A stretch of 64,000 nucleotides of DNA from Emcibacteraceae bacterium. GTDB taxonomy: Bacteria; Pseudomonadota; Alphaproteobacteria; Sphingomonadales; Emcibacteraceae. A program made the translations under genes and the position numbers. The notes beneath the pieces are model-generated. The model was not told the origin of the DNA. It did not search any database and saw only the letters and a program-made list of their open reading frames with translations. Positions 17,261 to 25,937 of the stretch are shown here, piece by piece. The first letter of the stretch is position 1. Each line of letters opens with the position of its first letter. Location of the stretch: positions 62,001 through 126,000 of the forward strand of contig JAWKXO010000004.1 in assembly GCA_041396985.1 (NCBI GenBank), in the 5' to 3' direction.

Positions 17261-18598
17261 ATGACCACTGTCCAAAAAAACTCTGCAATATCCCTTCAAA
17301 TGTGGCAAATCGCCATACCCAGCATACTGGCCAATCTTTCAACACCCCTTCTTGGCCTGTCAGACAGTTTTATTATGGGCCACCTGTCCCATGAACGCTA
17401 CCTTGCCGCTGTTGCCCTTGGCTCGGTTTTTTTCAGCTTGCTTTATAACGGGGTCAATTTTCTGCGCATGGGCACAACCGGCCTCGCGGCGCAGGCCCAT
17501 GGCCGGGAAGATGAGCTCAGCCTGAACCAGCTTTTTATCCGTGGTCTCATCAGTGCCACGGCCATAGGCCTCTTATTTATTCTGTCACAAGTCATTCTGG
17601 CCAGACTGTTTTTTATGTTCATGACAGCGGAGCCATCAGTAACCACCCTCACTCAGCAGTATTTCAGCATCCGTATCTGGGGCGCGCCGTTTGCGCTGAT
17701 GAATTATGTCGCTGCCGGTTGGCTTCTGGGCCTTGGCCGGGCGCGGGAAGTTCTCTATATCCATCTTTATATGAATATCAGCAATATTCTGCTTAATTTC
17801 CTGTTTGTTTATGGCTTTGATTTGACGGTGGATGGTGTTGCGCTCGGCTCCCTGCTCTCTGAAAGCTCCGCCTTTTTGCTTTGTATTTATTTTATCAGAC
17901 GTCATTGCGGTCATTATTTTAAACTGCCGCTTTTTGACCCGTCTGTGCTTGAAAATATTCTCTCGCTTCCGGCTTTTAAAAATCTGTTCAGCTTAAACCG
18001 CGATATTTTTATCCGCACCATGTGCCTGACCCTGACTTTGGCCAGCTTCGCATTGCTGGGAACCCGCTTTGGTACTGAAATCCTTGCCGCCAATGCGGTA
18101 TTGATGAATTTGCAGAACCTGACCGCTTTTGGCCTTGACGGTTTTGCGCAGGCGGCCGAAGTGCTGGTGGGTAAAGAAATCGGCCGAAAATCACCTGAAA
18201 ATTTACGGACCGCCGTCATAATTTCCGGCAAATGGGCGATTTTTACCGCCGCCGCCTTCAGCGCTTTTTATCTGCTTTTCGGCGATATGATCATTCACCT
18301 GCTGACCAGCCTTGATACTATCCGCGAAATTTCAGCCAATTATCTGATTTGGGTGATACTATTGCCGCTGCTGTCGATCTGGAGCTTTCAATTGGATGGC
18401 ATTTTCATTGGCGCCACTGCCGGCGGTGCCATGCGAAATGGCATGGTAATCTCAACCATCTGTTATGCCATCTGCGTTTATACCCTGATCCCGCTTTGGG
18501 GTAATCATGGCCTCTGGGCGTCTTACAGCATATTCATTGTCATGCGGGCCATTACCCTCGCTATCAGATATCCTGAAATTGAGAAGCGGGCTATCTGA
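17261..18598 (+). CDS. MATE family efflux transporter (DinF-like)
   Basis: A 445-residue inner-membrane protein with about twelve helices in two halves. The start (MWQIAIPSILANLSTPLLGLSD) and the segment LAAVALGSVFFSLLYNGVNF are typical of the DinF branch, and NLTAFGLDGFAQAAEVLVG marks the second half. MATE proteins export cationic compounds and drugs in exchange for Na+ or H+. The substrate is unknown. Its 3' end overlaps the convergent capA-like gene by eight bases. Confidence 0.93.
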   Translation: MTTVQKNSAISLQMWQIAIPSILANLSTPLLGLSDSFIMGHLSHERYLAAVALGSVFFSLLYNGVNFLRMGTTGLAAQAHGREDELSLNQLFIRGLISATAIGLLFILSQVILARLFFMFMTAEPSVTTLTQQYFSIRIWGAPFALMNYVAAGWLLGLGRAREVLYIHLYMNISNILLNFLFVYGFDLTVDGVALGSLLSESSAFLLCIYFIRRHCGHYFKLPLFDPSVLENILSLPAFKNLFSLNRDIFIRTMCLTLTLASFALLGTRFGTEILAANAVLMNLQNLTAFGLDGFAQAAEVLVGKEIGRKSPENLRTAVIISGKWAIFTAAAFSAFYLLFGDMIIHLLTSLDTIREISANYLIWVILLPLLSIWSFQLDGIFIGATAGGAMRNGMVISTICYAICVYTLIPLWGNHGLWASYSIFIVMRAITLAIRYPEIEKRAI

Positions 18599-19952
18599 CC
18601 TTCACAAAACCAATATCACCGCGAATGGTGATTTCCGTGCCGTAAGGTTTCGAGCGTTCAACCAGATCATTTAATATTTTCTGCGCCAGTTCCCCTTTGG
18701 CCAGTAAGGGGCGGCCCCTCACCTGTTCGGGCAGGCCATAGCCCAGCGTGATCGGGTAAAGGGCAAGTTCTTTCATCTTTTGCCCGTCAAAAGTCGGCAT
18801 GGCAATCACGGATTCCCATATTTCACGTAATGCCGGAAAACCGCTGGTGCCGCCCTTATATCGTTTATCATTGAAATCGGCGACATGGGCATTGTCATCA
18901 AGGCCGTATGGGGCATAATTTTCCGCCGGAAGCCTGAGCAGGGTTTCATTCTGGAACATAAAATCCCCCAAGCTGTAAATGATCGGCCGGTCCTTATAAA
19001 TTTCAATCCCGCGAAGGGCATGGGGCCCGTGGCCGACAAATAAATCAGCACCGGCATCAATGGCGGTGCGGGCAAATTCACCAATAAAATCGGCAGGGAT
19101 TTCGCGGCGGCCTTTTTCCTCATGGGCATGGATGGTAACGATCACATAATCGGCCAGTTTTTTGGCATTCCGGACCACCGCATTTATGTCTTCAACGTCG
19201 CTCGCATTTGCCACTGTCCGTTCCCCGGCGACGTCGCCTTTTTCGAACCACTGGCCATATATATTAATGGCATTTGGTCTGCTTTCCGATGTGCCGCGCG
19301 CACCCCCGTCCTGATCCGTAAATAATCCCAGGCTTTCACCGGTCGCCCGCATATTTTCAAACTGATCTTCCGGCAATATATAGGTTTTTGAATATCGCAG
19401 CGGGTTTAGTCCGGGACGGGCCGGTACATTATCGCGTGAACGCCCGGCCGCCATATGGCGGGCGAATGTCGATGCAATCGAAATAAGCGCGACCCGTGCT
19501 TTGCCGGTTTCGAGGAATTTTGCCTCACGCGCTTCGGCCAGGCTCATACCGACACCTGCCTGAACAAGCCCCGCATCAGCCACATATTTTGTCGTCAGTT
19601 CCATCCCCTTAACTCCATAATCACCGGTATGGTTGTTGGCGCGGGAAACCATATCAAACCCGGCCCAGGCCAGTTCCTTCGCCAGTTTCGGCTCCCCCCG
19701 CATATAGGTACCGCCACTTTCGGCCATCGGGTACATTTCATAATCATGAAACAGCATTTCCAGATTGGTAAAGGCCATATCAGCCCCGCGGATCAGATCA
19801 ATCATTTTAAGAAATTCCGGTTCCTTATACGGCGACAGTGGCCGGGTAATAATGCTGTCCCCGGTCAGCGCCATGGTAAAGTCGCCGTCTGCCTGCTGAT
19901 GCTGGGCCTGTGCTGCGCTCATCATTACTATTGATAACAGTAAAAATCTCAT
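18591..19952 (-). CDS. CapA family protein (PGA_cap metallophosphatase-like)
   Basis: An exported protein of 453 residues with signal peptide MRFLLLSIVMMSAAQAQ. The CapA/PGA_cap fold is visible in FTMALTGDSIITRPLSPYK near residue 25, AFTNLEMLFHD, MVSRANNHTGDYGVKGMELT near 115, VTIHAHEEKGRREIP near 265 and GADLFVGHGPHALRGIE near 290, ending in IYSLGDFMFQ. The family is named for poly-gamma-glutamate capsule synthesis, but no other pgs/cap gene is here. The ATG at 19952 is chosen because of AAGGGGAAG just upstream; the frame extends to 20012. Confidence 0.88.
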   Translation of the reverse strand: MRFLLLSIVMMSAAQAQHQQADGDFTMALTGDSIITRPLSPYKEPEFLKMIDLIRGADMAFTNLEMLFHDYEMYPMAESGGTYMRGEPKLAKELAWAGFDMVSRANNHTGDYGVKGMELTTKYVADAGLVQAGVGMSLAEAREAKFLETGKARVALISIASTFARHMAAGRSRDNVPARPGLNPLRYSKTYILPEDQFENMRATGESLGLFTDQDGGARGTSESRPNAINIYGQWFEKGDVAGERTVANASDVEDINAVVRNAKKLADYVIVTIHAHEEKGRREIPADFIGEFARTAIDAGADLFVGHGPHALRGIEIYKDRPIIYSLGDFMFQNETLLRLPAENYAPYGLDDNAHVADFNDKRYKGGTSGFPALREIWESVIAMPTFDGQKMKELALYPITLGYGLPEQVRGRPLLAKGELAQKILNDLVERSKPYGTEITIRGDIGFVKVR

Positions 19953-20091
19953 GATCTTCCCCTTTCCTCTCCCTATCCCGATTGTAATCGGCGACAGGCC
20001 CCAAATCAACAATATTGAAATCGCAGAAATATAGCCCTATAATAATGTTCACTTTACAAATTTGGGTGTTACAATTTCAATTGGGGGCAAA

Positions 20092-20742
20092 ATGTTAAAA
20101 AAATTAATCACTATTTTCATTTTCTCACTTCTCAGCCTGCCTACTGTGGCCAAGGAAGTTGAAAGTACAATAAATCTGTACGGAAATGTTTTTACCTACG
20201 GTATCCCGCCATGGATAGACCCGAACGCAGCTGATTTTAAAGAAGAAGATTTACTCAAAAAAAGCAAATATTTTAAAGATCAGAAAGGACCGAGCTTTAT
20301 TATCGAAGCTATTCCCGTTGATCAGGAATTTGACAGCTGGACGACTATTTTTGCCATTAAAGCCCTTAATTTAGGTCAGGCAGTTCCAATTTCCCGATGG
20401 GAAGATCAGACATTAAATACTTTCCGGCAAACCTGTGGCGATGTCTCTATCGAATATCTTGATACCGGGTCGACAGCTTCTTTGGTGCAGATTATCTGCC
20501 CAAAAGTTCTCGGATATACCCAGGATGGATATAATGACGGCGTCGGCGAAATTGCTTTATTCGCTTTTTATATCAGTGGAACAACCCTGATCAGTCATTA
20601 TATTGAATGGAGGGGAAAAGCTTTTCATCCGCTGGATAAAGCGGCCTGGCCAGTGGACGATAATATGTTATCAAAACAGATATCTGCACTAAAGAAAACG
20701 ACAGTAATAAGCAAAAAAGGCATCATAAAATTTGCCGATTAA
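20092..20742 (+). CDS. Secreted protein of unknown function
   Basis: A 216-residue protein with a clear signal peptide (MLKKLITIFIFSLLSLPTVA, cut before KEVES). The mature part is acidic to neutral with two cysteines (RQTCGDVS, QIICPKV) that could pair in the periplasm. I recognise no family. The ATG at 20092 follows GGGGGC; the frame is open from 20062 but the extra residues would spoil the signal peptide. It lies first in a run of four exported unknown proteins on the same strand up to 23918. Confidence 0.7.
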   Translation: MLKKLITIFIFSLLSLPTVAKEVESTINLYGNVFTYGIPPWIDPNAADFKEEDLLKKSKYFKDQKGPSFIIEAIPVDQEFDSWTTIFAIKALNLGQAVPISRWEDQTLNTFRQTCGDVSIEYLDTGSTASLVQIICPKVLGYTQDGYNDGVGEIALFAFYISGTTLISHYIEWRGKAFHPLDKAAWPVDDNMLSKQISALKKTTVISKKGIIKFAD

Positions 20743-20825
20743 AGTCATTATAAATAGCCAAACCAGACTGTTTGCTAAAACGTACCCGATGGTCTAAACT
20801 AAAAAAAAAAATGAAGGGGGAAATT

Positions 20826-21950
20826 ATGGTCCGTCGAATTTTTATCATACTTATCCTGATATTCAGCCACGCCGCCCTCGCAGACGAAGTGGCGGATAAG
20901 GCAGAGTTTCAAAAGCTCTACGCCCAGTTTAATGATTTATATGCAAATTCCGAAGACATTGACCCGATCATAGAGGTCGCAGAAAAGCTATATGAACTCG
21001 CGCCGAAAATTTATGGCAAAAATTCTCAGAATACTGCCGTTGTTACATATAATCTGGCTAGCCTTTACCTTGAAAAAGCGGGGTCAGCAGGACTATCCGA
21101 CTACGACAATAAAGCAAGGGATCTCTTTGAAGATTATTTTCAGATTCTAGACAAAATCGACGCCCCAAAAGACAAAAATTTCGTCAATCAATACCTGTAT
21201 TATTTAAAGTCAATAGCTTTAGAAGCCTATCAGGATGCTCTGCCTTCACGAGTCAAAAAGTTGCATATAATTGCCCGTGAACTTGACTATTCGCAGAATG
21301 AACTGGCTGATATAGAATTTCAGCTTGGTCTTTTGCTTTTTAAAAATAATGATTTTCATAAATCGTTAGATTATTTTGAATTATCGAACGCCAATTATAT
21401 AAAATCATATGGATCTGAGCATTTCAAAGTAGGTGAAACATATTTTTGGATTGCCAAATTACAAATGGGCGACAAAAAACGAACCTCTGCAGAAACCAGT
21501 TTTGAAACTGCGCTTAAGATATTTGACAAAAATCCCGAGTTAAGTAAGGAACTGAAACAGAATACGCATGCATTTATGGTACAACTTTTTGAAGACATGG
21601 GACTGTCTGACAAAGCAACTCTTCATTGCCAGGCCATCGCAGAGGAGCGTCCAAAGGACTTTGATCAATATATAAAGCCGATATATAGAAAAAACCCTAC
21701 TTTTCCTGAACTTGAATCATATGAAATAGCAAAACTGAAAAAAGAACCAGCAGAAGTTACCCTAAATTTCGATGTCGATACCAATGGATTTACAAAAAAC
21801 ATAACAGTCATTGAATCCAGCAATCAAAAATTTAATGAAAGTTCCATAGAGGCAGCAAAAGGGTTTCGATATGCGCCAACTATCAAAGATGGAAACCTCA
21901 CATATACAAAAGACGCAAAAGTAAAAATAGTGTTTGGCATTTCAAAATAA
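20826..21950 (+). CDS. Exported TPR protein with TonB-type C-terminal domain
   Basis: A 374-residue protein: signal peptide (VRRIFIILILIFSHAALA), helical TPR-like region (about residues 30-280, e.g. LADIEFQLGLLLFKNNDFHKS, motif continuing through FETALKIF), and a C-terminal ~85-residue TonB_C-like fold (VTLNFDVDTNGFTKNITVIESS then FNESSIEAAKGFRYAP). The last pattern is typical of the energy-transducer TonB C-terminus, but there is no TonB transmembrane-plus-proline region, so the domain is probably used as a periplasmic binding module. Start ATG at 20826 follows AAGGGGGAAA. A tandem, broken copy follows directly. Confidence 0.75.
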   Translation: MVRRIFIILILIFSHAALADEVADKAEFQKLYAQFNDLYANSEDIDPIIEVAEKLYELAPKIYGKNSQNTAVVTYNLASLYLEKAGSAGLSDYDNKARDLFEDYFQILDKIDAPKDKNFVNQYLYYLKSIALEAYQDALPSRVKKLHIIARELDYSQNELADIEFQLGLLLFKNNDFHKSLDYFELSNANYIKSYGSEHFKVGETYFWIAKLQMGDKKRTSAETSFETALKIFDKNPELSKELKQNTHAFMVQLFEDMGLSDKATLHCQAIAEERPKDFDQYIKPIYRKNPTFPELESYEIAKLKKEPAEVTLNFDVDTNGFTKNITVIESSNQKFNESSIEAAKGFRYAPTIKDGNLTYTKDAKVKIVFGISK

Positions 21951-21983
21951 TCCATAATTTTCTTTCAAAAGACGGAATATAAA

Positions 21984-23150
21984 TTGAAAAAACAATTCTA
22001 CTTAGTATTTATGATATTATTCAGCCACGCTGCCTTCGCCGATGAAGCAGCGGATAAGGCAGAGTTTCAAAAACTCTATGCCCAGTTTAATGATTTATAT
22101 GCAAATTCCGAAGACCTCGATCCGATCATAGAGGTCGCAGAAAAAGTCTATGAGCTGGCTCCAAGGGTTTATGGAAGAGATTCCAATGAATATGCTATTA
22201 CCACCTATAACCTGGCCACTCTTTATGATGCCAGAGGCATAAATGATATTGATAAAATAACCAATGAACAAAAATTAAAAGACTAGCTAAAAGCTTCCGA
22301 CTTATATAAAAAATACTTCAGAATGCAAAACCTTAGAAAAGTGCCAAAAGATATTAATTATATAAATCAGTATATCCCGTATATTGTTGCCTATTATAAT
22401 TCACATCCAAATGTGGCGGAATTAAAAATTTCTGATACCTTACTGGAAATAGCATATAGTCAAAATTTACCTGACACCGAAATGGCCGATCTGGAATTAT
22501 ATATTGGCATAATTAGATCCAAATATGTTGGTATAGTCTATGCCGTGGAAAATTTTCAGAAAGCCGTTAATTTATATAGTTCCGATAAGGCTGCCAATAC
22601 CACCAAAATTGCCGAGGGTCTGTTTTGGTTATCCCGCCATGATATAGGGCTAAAAAAATACGATGCCGCAGAGAAGAAATTAACCGAAGCGGTTATCCTT
22701 TTAGATAATAACGGACAAGAGGAACAATTACTTAAAAATGAAGCCCTACAACTACTGGCAACAATGAAAATATTGCAGGAAGATATTGATAGTGCGGAAA
22801 ACTATTATAAGGAAATAATAACACCCGAAGACCATACAGGATATCTGATCCCAATTGACAAGCCGGAATCATATCCTCCTATGACGGATATTTTTCTAAA
22901 TAATATTCCTGCGTTTGTTCAGGTACAATTTGATGTTGATATGTTCGGAAAACCTTTCAATATTAAAATCCCCTATTTAGAAGTGATGGAAAAAAACTGG
23001 CTGGCACCAGTAAACATCAATCAGTTTAGCGAGTATATTATTAAGTTGGTTGCGGACACCAGATATCTGCCGCCACTTCGAAATAATGAGAAAATAGTTA
23101 TGAGGGACGTTAAAGATACTATTATCTTCCGCCCCAATCTGGTGCATTAG
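21984..23150 (+). pseudogene. Tandem copy of the TPR-TonB protein, interrupted by an in-frame amber codon
   Basis: The frame from a TTG at 21984 encodes a signal peptide (LVFMILFSHAAFA) and an N-terminal region almost identical to the gene upstream (ADKAEFQKLYAQFNDLYANS in both). A TAG at 22284-22286 stops it after 100 codons. The same frame then continues without another stop to 23150, with TPR-like helices and a TonB_C-like end (FVQVQFDVDMFGKPFNI). A single base change would restore a ~388-residue protein. The start codon is TTG without a good ribosome-binding site, also consistent with decay. Restart at the ATG at 22323 would lack a signal peptide. Confidence 0.8.
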
Positions 23151-23240
23151 GAAAGTATAAATATAACCCAAGGATGAAAATGTAAAAGCTGTTTTAGATA
23201 AAGATATGACTGTTATAATTTATTTCAGACTAGAGCCCAA

Positions 23241-23918
23241 ATGACCGTAGAAAATCTAAAAAAACTTGGCCTTCTTTTCATCGCAGTATTTGCGATGGCT
23301 GCCGTTTATGATTTTTCTAATGTGCCCCCTACTGTTCATGATAAAAATGAGTTGCCATTTATTTTTTCGATTTGGGGTTGGTCAGTTTCACAGGAATTAA
23401 AAGTAGGTCCGAATTTTTATTCTGATGATGAAATTTTATGCAAAGGTACACATTGTGGTTGCGAGATTAAAATATACCCAAATGAATCATTATATGCTGA
23501 ACTCGATGATCTTTTGGCTTCCCTTCCTGATGGCTTTGTAGATTCTTATTTACCAGACTCTGCTGTTATATGGCAAATAAGCCGAAGTAACGCTAAAATC
23601 TATGATGATAAAAACAGAATGAATAGGAACACTGAATTATGGTCATTTGAGAATTCTACAAATATTTTTTACAGCAATAGTTTTGGTGATATTCTAAACA
23701 AATCATACAGTCAAAACACAACGTATGGTCAATTCAAAAATCAAGAAAAATTTTTCAGAAAAGACGATTTAAACAAATTATCACAAATTCTAAAATCCAA
23801 ATCTACTGGCATAGATTCAACATGTAGTGAAGAAAAAATAGACAGTATATTCAATAATATTGATTTTAAACTGGTAGCTTCAATAAGATGGTATTCAAAT
23901 CAACCCGGCAAGTGGTGA
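23241..23918 (+). CDS. Membrane-anchored protein of unknown function
   Basis: A 225-residue protein with one N-terminal hydrophobic anchor (LGLLFIAVFAMAAVYDFS) and a polar domain rich in Asn, Ser and Asp that should face the periplasm. Two close cysteine pairs are seen (ILCKGTHCGCEIK near residue 67, and a single Cys near 196). I recognise no family. Composition is AT-rich like the genes upstream. The 3' end overlaps the 3' end of thiG by 24 bases (convergent), so the last codons also encode thiG in reverse. Confidence 0.65.
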   Translation: MTVENLKKLGLLFIAVFAMAAVYDFSNVPPTVHDKNELPFIFSIWGWSVSQELKVGPNFYSDDEILCKGTHCGCEIKIYPNESLYAELDDLLASLPDGFVDSYLPDSAVIWQISRSNAKIYDDKNRMNRNTELWSFENSTNIFYSNSFGDILNKSYSQNTTYGQFKNQEKFFRKDDLNKLSQILKSKSTGIDSTCSEEKIDSIFNNIDFKLVASIRWYSNQPGKW

Positions 23919-24665
23919 TGACGGGTCGGCGTAGCGTTTTTTCGGCATCCTGCCGCTTAGGTACGCATCCCTGCCCGCTTTAACCGCATGGTTCATGGCG
24001 CGGGCCATTCTGACCGGGTCCTTGGCTTCGGCAATCGCCGTATTCATCAGCACCGCATCGCAGCCAAGCTCCATCGCCTGCGCCGCTTCCGACGCGGTCC
24101 CGACCCCGGCATCCACCAGCACGGGTACGGTCGCATTTTCAACAATGATCCGGATCCCGACCGGGTTTTGTATACCAAGGCCGGAGCCTATCGGCGCACC
24201 AAGCGGCATAATGGCACAGCAGCCGATATCTTCGAGTATTTTGGCCTGGATCGGGTCATCATTACAGTAGACCATCACCTGAAACCCTTCTTTGATGAGG
24301 ATTTTGGCGGCCTCCACCGTTTCCGGCATATTGGGGTAGAGCGTTTTCTGGTCACCCAGTACTTCCAGCTTCACCAGGTCCCAGCCGCCAGCTTCGCGGG
24401 CGAGCCGCAGGGTTCGGACCGCATCATCACCGGTAAAGCATCCGGCCGTGTTGGGAAGATAGGTATATTTTTTCGGATCCAGATAATCGACCAGCATCGG
24501 CTGCCCCGGTTTTGAAATATTGACCCGGCGCACGGCAACGGTGACGATTTCCGCGCCCGATGCCTCGACCGCCAGTTTCGTTTCCTCAAAATCCTTATAT
24601 TTGCCCGTACCGACTATCAGGCGGGAACTATATTCCTTTCCCGCGATTACCAAATTATCCGTCAT
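23895..24665 (-). CDS. thiG: Thiazole synthase
   Basis: Forms the thiazole phosphate ring of thiamine from deoxyxylulose 5-phosphate, a glycine- or tyrosine-derived imine and ThiS-thiocarboxylate. The 256-residue sequence has the family marks SRLIVGTGKYKDFEETKLAVE, the Schiff-base lysine in DLVKLEVLGD near residue 98, GCCAIMPLGAPIGSGLGI near 148 and PVLVDAGVGTASEAAQAMELG near 182. It follows thiS after 37 bases on the same strand. No TPP riboswitch is visible before thiS, so thiamine control may lie elsewhere. Confidence 0.97.
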   Translation of the reverse strand: MTDNLVIAGKEYSSRLIVGTGKYKDFEETKLAVEASGAEIVTVAVRRVNISKPGQPMLVDYLDPKKYTYLPNTAGCFTGDDAVRTLRLAREAGGWDLVKLEVLGDQKTLYPNMPETVEAAKILIKEGFQVMVYCNDDPIQAKILEDIGCCAIMPLGAPIGSGLGIQNPVGIRIIVENATVPVLVDAGVGTASEAAQAMELGCDAVLMNTAIAEAKDPVRMARAMNHAVKAGRDAYLSGRMPKKRYADPSSPLAGLI

Positions 24666-24702
24666 ATTCCTTATTTCCCTGGATTTCTTTAAGATTTATT
24701 GT

Positions 24703-24906
24703 TCAGCCACCCCCGATGAAATGAACAATTTCAAGATTATCCCCGTCTGTGACCTTTACCCTGTGAAATGTGCTTTTTGGGACGATTTCACGGTTATGCT
24801 CGATCGCCACCTTATCCTGTTCGATATCAAGCTTGGCCAGAAGCTCGTCAAGACACAGAGGCGTTTCAAATTTTAGCGCATCGCCGTTTATCGTTACATT
24901 TATCAT
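24703..24906 (-). CDS. thiS: Sulfur carrier protein ThiS
   Basis: A 67-residue ubiquitin-like protein ending in Gly-Gly-Gly (LEIVHFIGGG), the C-terminus that is adenylated and converted to a thiocarboxylate to donate sulfur to ThiG. Internal marks are INGDALKFE, LDELLAKLDIEQDKVAIEHN and REIVPKS. First gene of a thiS-thiG pair. The 89 bases between it and the divergent aroQ are too short for a full TPP riboswitch and show none of its conserved segments. Confidence 0.95.
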   Translation of the reverse strand: MINVTINGDALKFETPLCLDELLAKLDIEQDKVAIEHNREIVPKSTFHRVKVTDGDNLEIVHFIGGG

Positions 24907-24995
24907 TATAATAGCCTTAAATTGATAATGACTGTTTTCAAATTACAATTATAGTATTATATACATATCTAATGATAATAAGTCAGTAGAGAATT

Positions 24996-25433
24996 ATGAC
25001 AAAATCAATATTGGTGATCAATGGCCCAAATTTAAACCTTTTGGGTACACGGGAACCAGATATATATGGCGCAGAGACTCTGGCCGATATCAAAGACAGA
25101 ATGACTGAAAAAGCGGCATCGCTTGATCTTGAGGTGGATTTCCGCCAATCCAATATAGAAGGGGAAATTGTCGGCTGGATTCACGATGCCCGGGGAAGTC
25201 ATGACGCCATTGTCATAAATGCGGGGGCGCTGACCCACACATCAGTCGCAATTATGGATGCACTTCTCGCTGTCGGCATTCCGACAGTCGAAGTCCATCT
25301 TTCAAATATTTTCAAAAGAGAGCAATTCCGCCATCATTCCTATATATCATCCGTCGCAGTCGGTATGATTACAGGGTTTGGTGCTGCCGGTTATTTAATG
25401 GCTGTTGATGCCGTTAAAAATATAGTTAAGTAA
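24996..25433 (+). CDS. aroQ: 3-dehydroquinate dehydratase, type II
   Basis: Dehydrates 3-dehydroquinate to 3-dehydroshikimate in the shikimate pathway. The 145-residue length and dodecamer-type motifs fit: INGPNLNLLGTREPDIYG (with the catalytic Tyr), VDFRQSNIEGEIV, INAGALTHTSVAIMDAL and EVHLSNIFKREQFRHHSYIS with the catalytic His. It is followed after 28 bases by accB; aroQ-accB-accC is a common proteobacterial order. Confidence 0.97.
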   Translation: MTKSILVINGPNLNLLGTREPDIYGAETLADIKDRMTEKAASLDLEVDFRQSNIEGEIVGWIHDARGSHDAIVINAGALTHTSVAIMDALLAVGIPTVEVHLSNIFKREQFRHHSYISSVAVGMITGFGAAGYLMAVDAVKNIVK

Positions 25434-25461
25434 AACGGGAATTATTAAAAGGAATACACGA

Positions 25462-25926
25462 ATGGCAAAAATGCAAGTGGATACGAAGTTAATACGTGAA
25501 CTCGCCGATATGCTGAATGAAACTGATCTCACCGAAATTGAGGTAGAGGACGGAGAACTTAAAATAAAGCTGTCACGCGGCGGTAAAGCGGTTCATGTCG
25601 CTCATGCGCCGATTGCGGCAGCCGTGCCTGCCCCTGCAGCACCAGCAGCAGAAGCCCCTGCTGCCGCACCTGCCGTTGCCGCTGCAGATCATCCGGGTAC
25701 AATTTTCTCCCCCATGGTTGGAACCATCTATACATCCCCTGATCCGACATCCGACCCTTTCATCAAAGTGGGCGATAAGGTTTCCGCCGGGCAGACCATC
25801 CTGATCGTAGAAGCCATGAAAGTGATGAACCAGATTCACGCAGCCAAGGCCGGGACAGTAAAAGCCATTCTTGTTGAAAACGAACAACCGGTCGAATATG
25901 GCGAAGCCCTTGTAATTATTGAATAG
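25462..25926 (+). CDS. accB: Biotin carboxyl carrier protein of acetyl-CoA carboxylase
   Basis: A 154-residue carrier. The N-terminal ~45 residues contact the carboxylase complex, residues ~50-75 are an Ala/Pro linker, and the C-terminal biotinyl domain carries the modified lysine in EAMKVMNQI near residue 118. An AAAAGGAA site precedes the ATG. Works with AccC, encoded 11 bases downstream, in the first half of the acetyl-CoA carboxylase reaction that makes malonyl-CoA for fatty-acid synthesis. Confidence 0.97.
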   Translation: MAKMQVDTKLIRELADMLNETDLTEIEVEDGELKIKLSRGGKAVHVAHAPIAAAVPAPAAPAAEAPAAAPAVAAADHPGTIFSPMVGTIYTSPDPTSDPFIKVGDKVSAGQTILIVEAMKVMNQIHAAKAGTVKAILVENEQPVEYGEALVIIE

Positions 25927-25937
25927 CGGATGATAGC

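Noticed and set aside
24907..24995. TPP riboswitch before thiS
   Set aside because: The gap is only 89 bases and none of the conserved TPP riboswitch segments is present.
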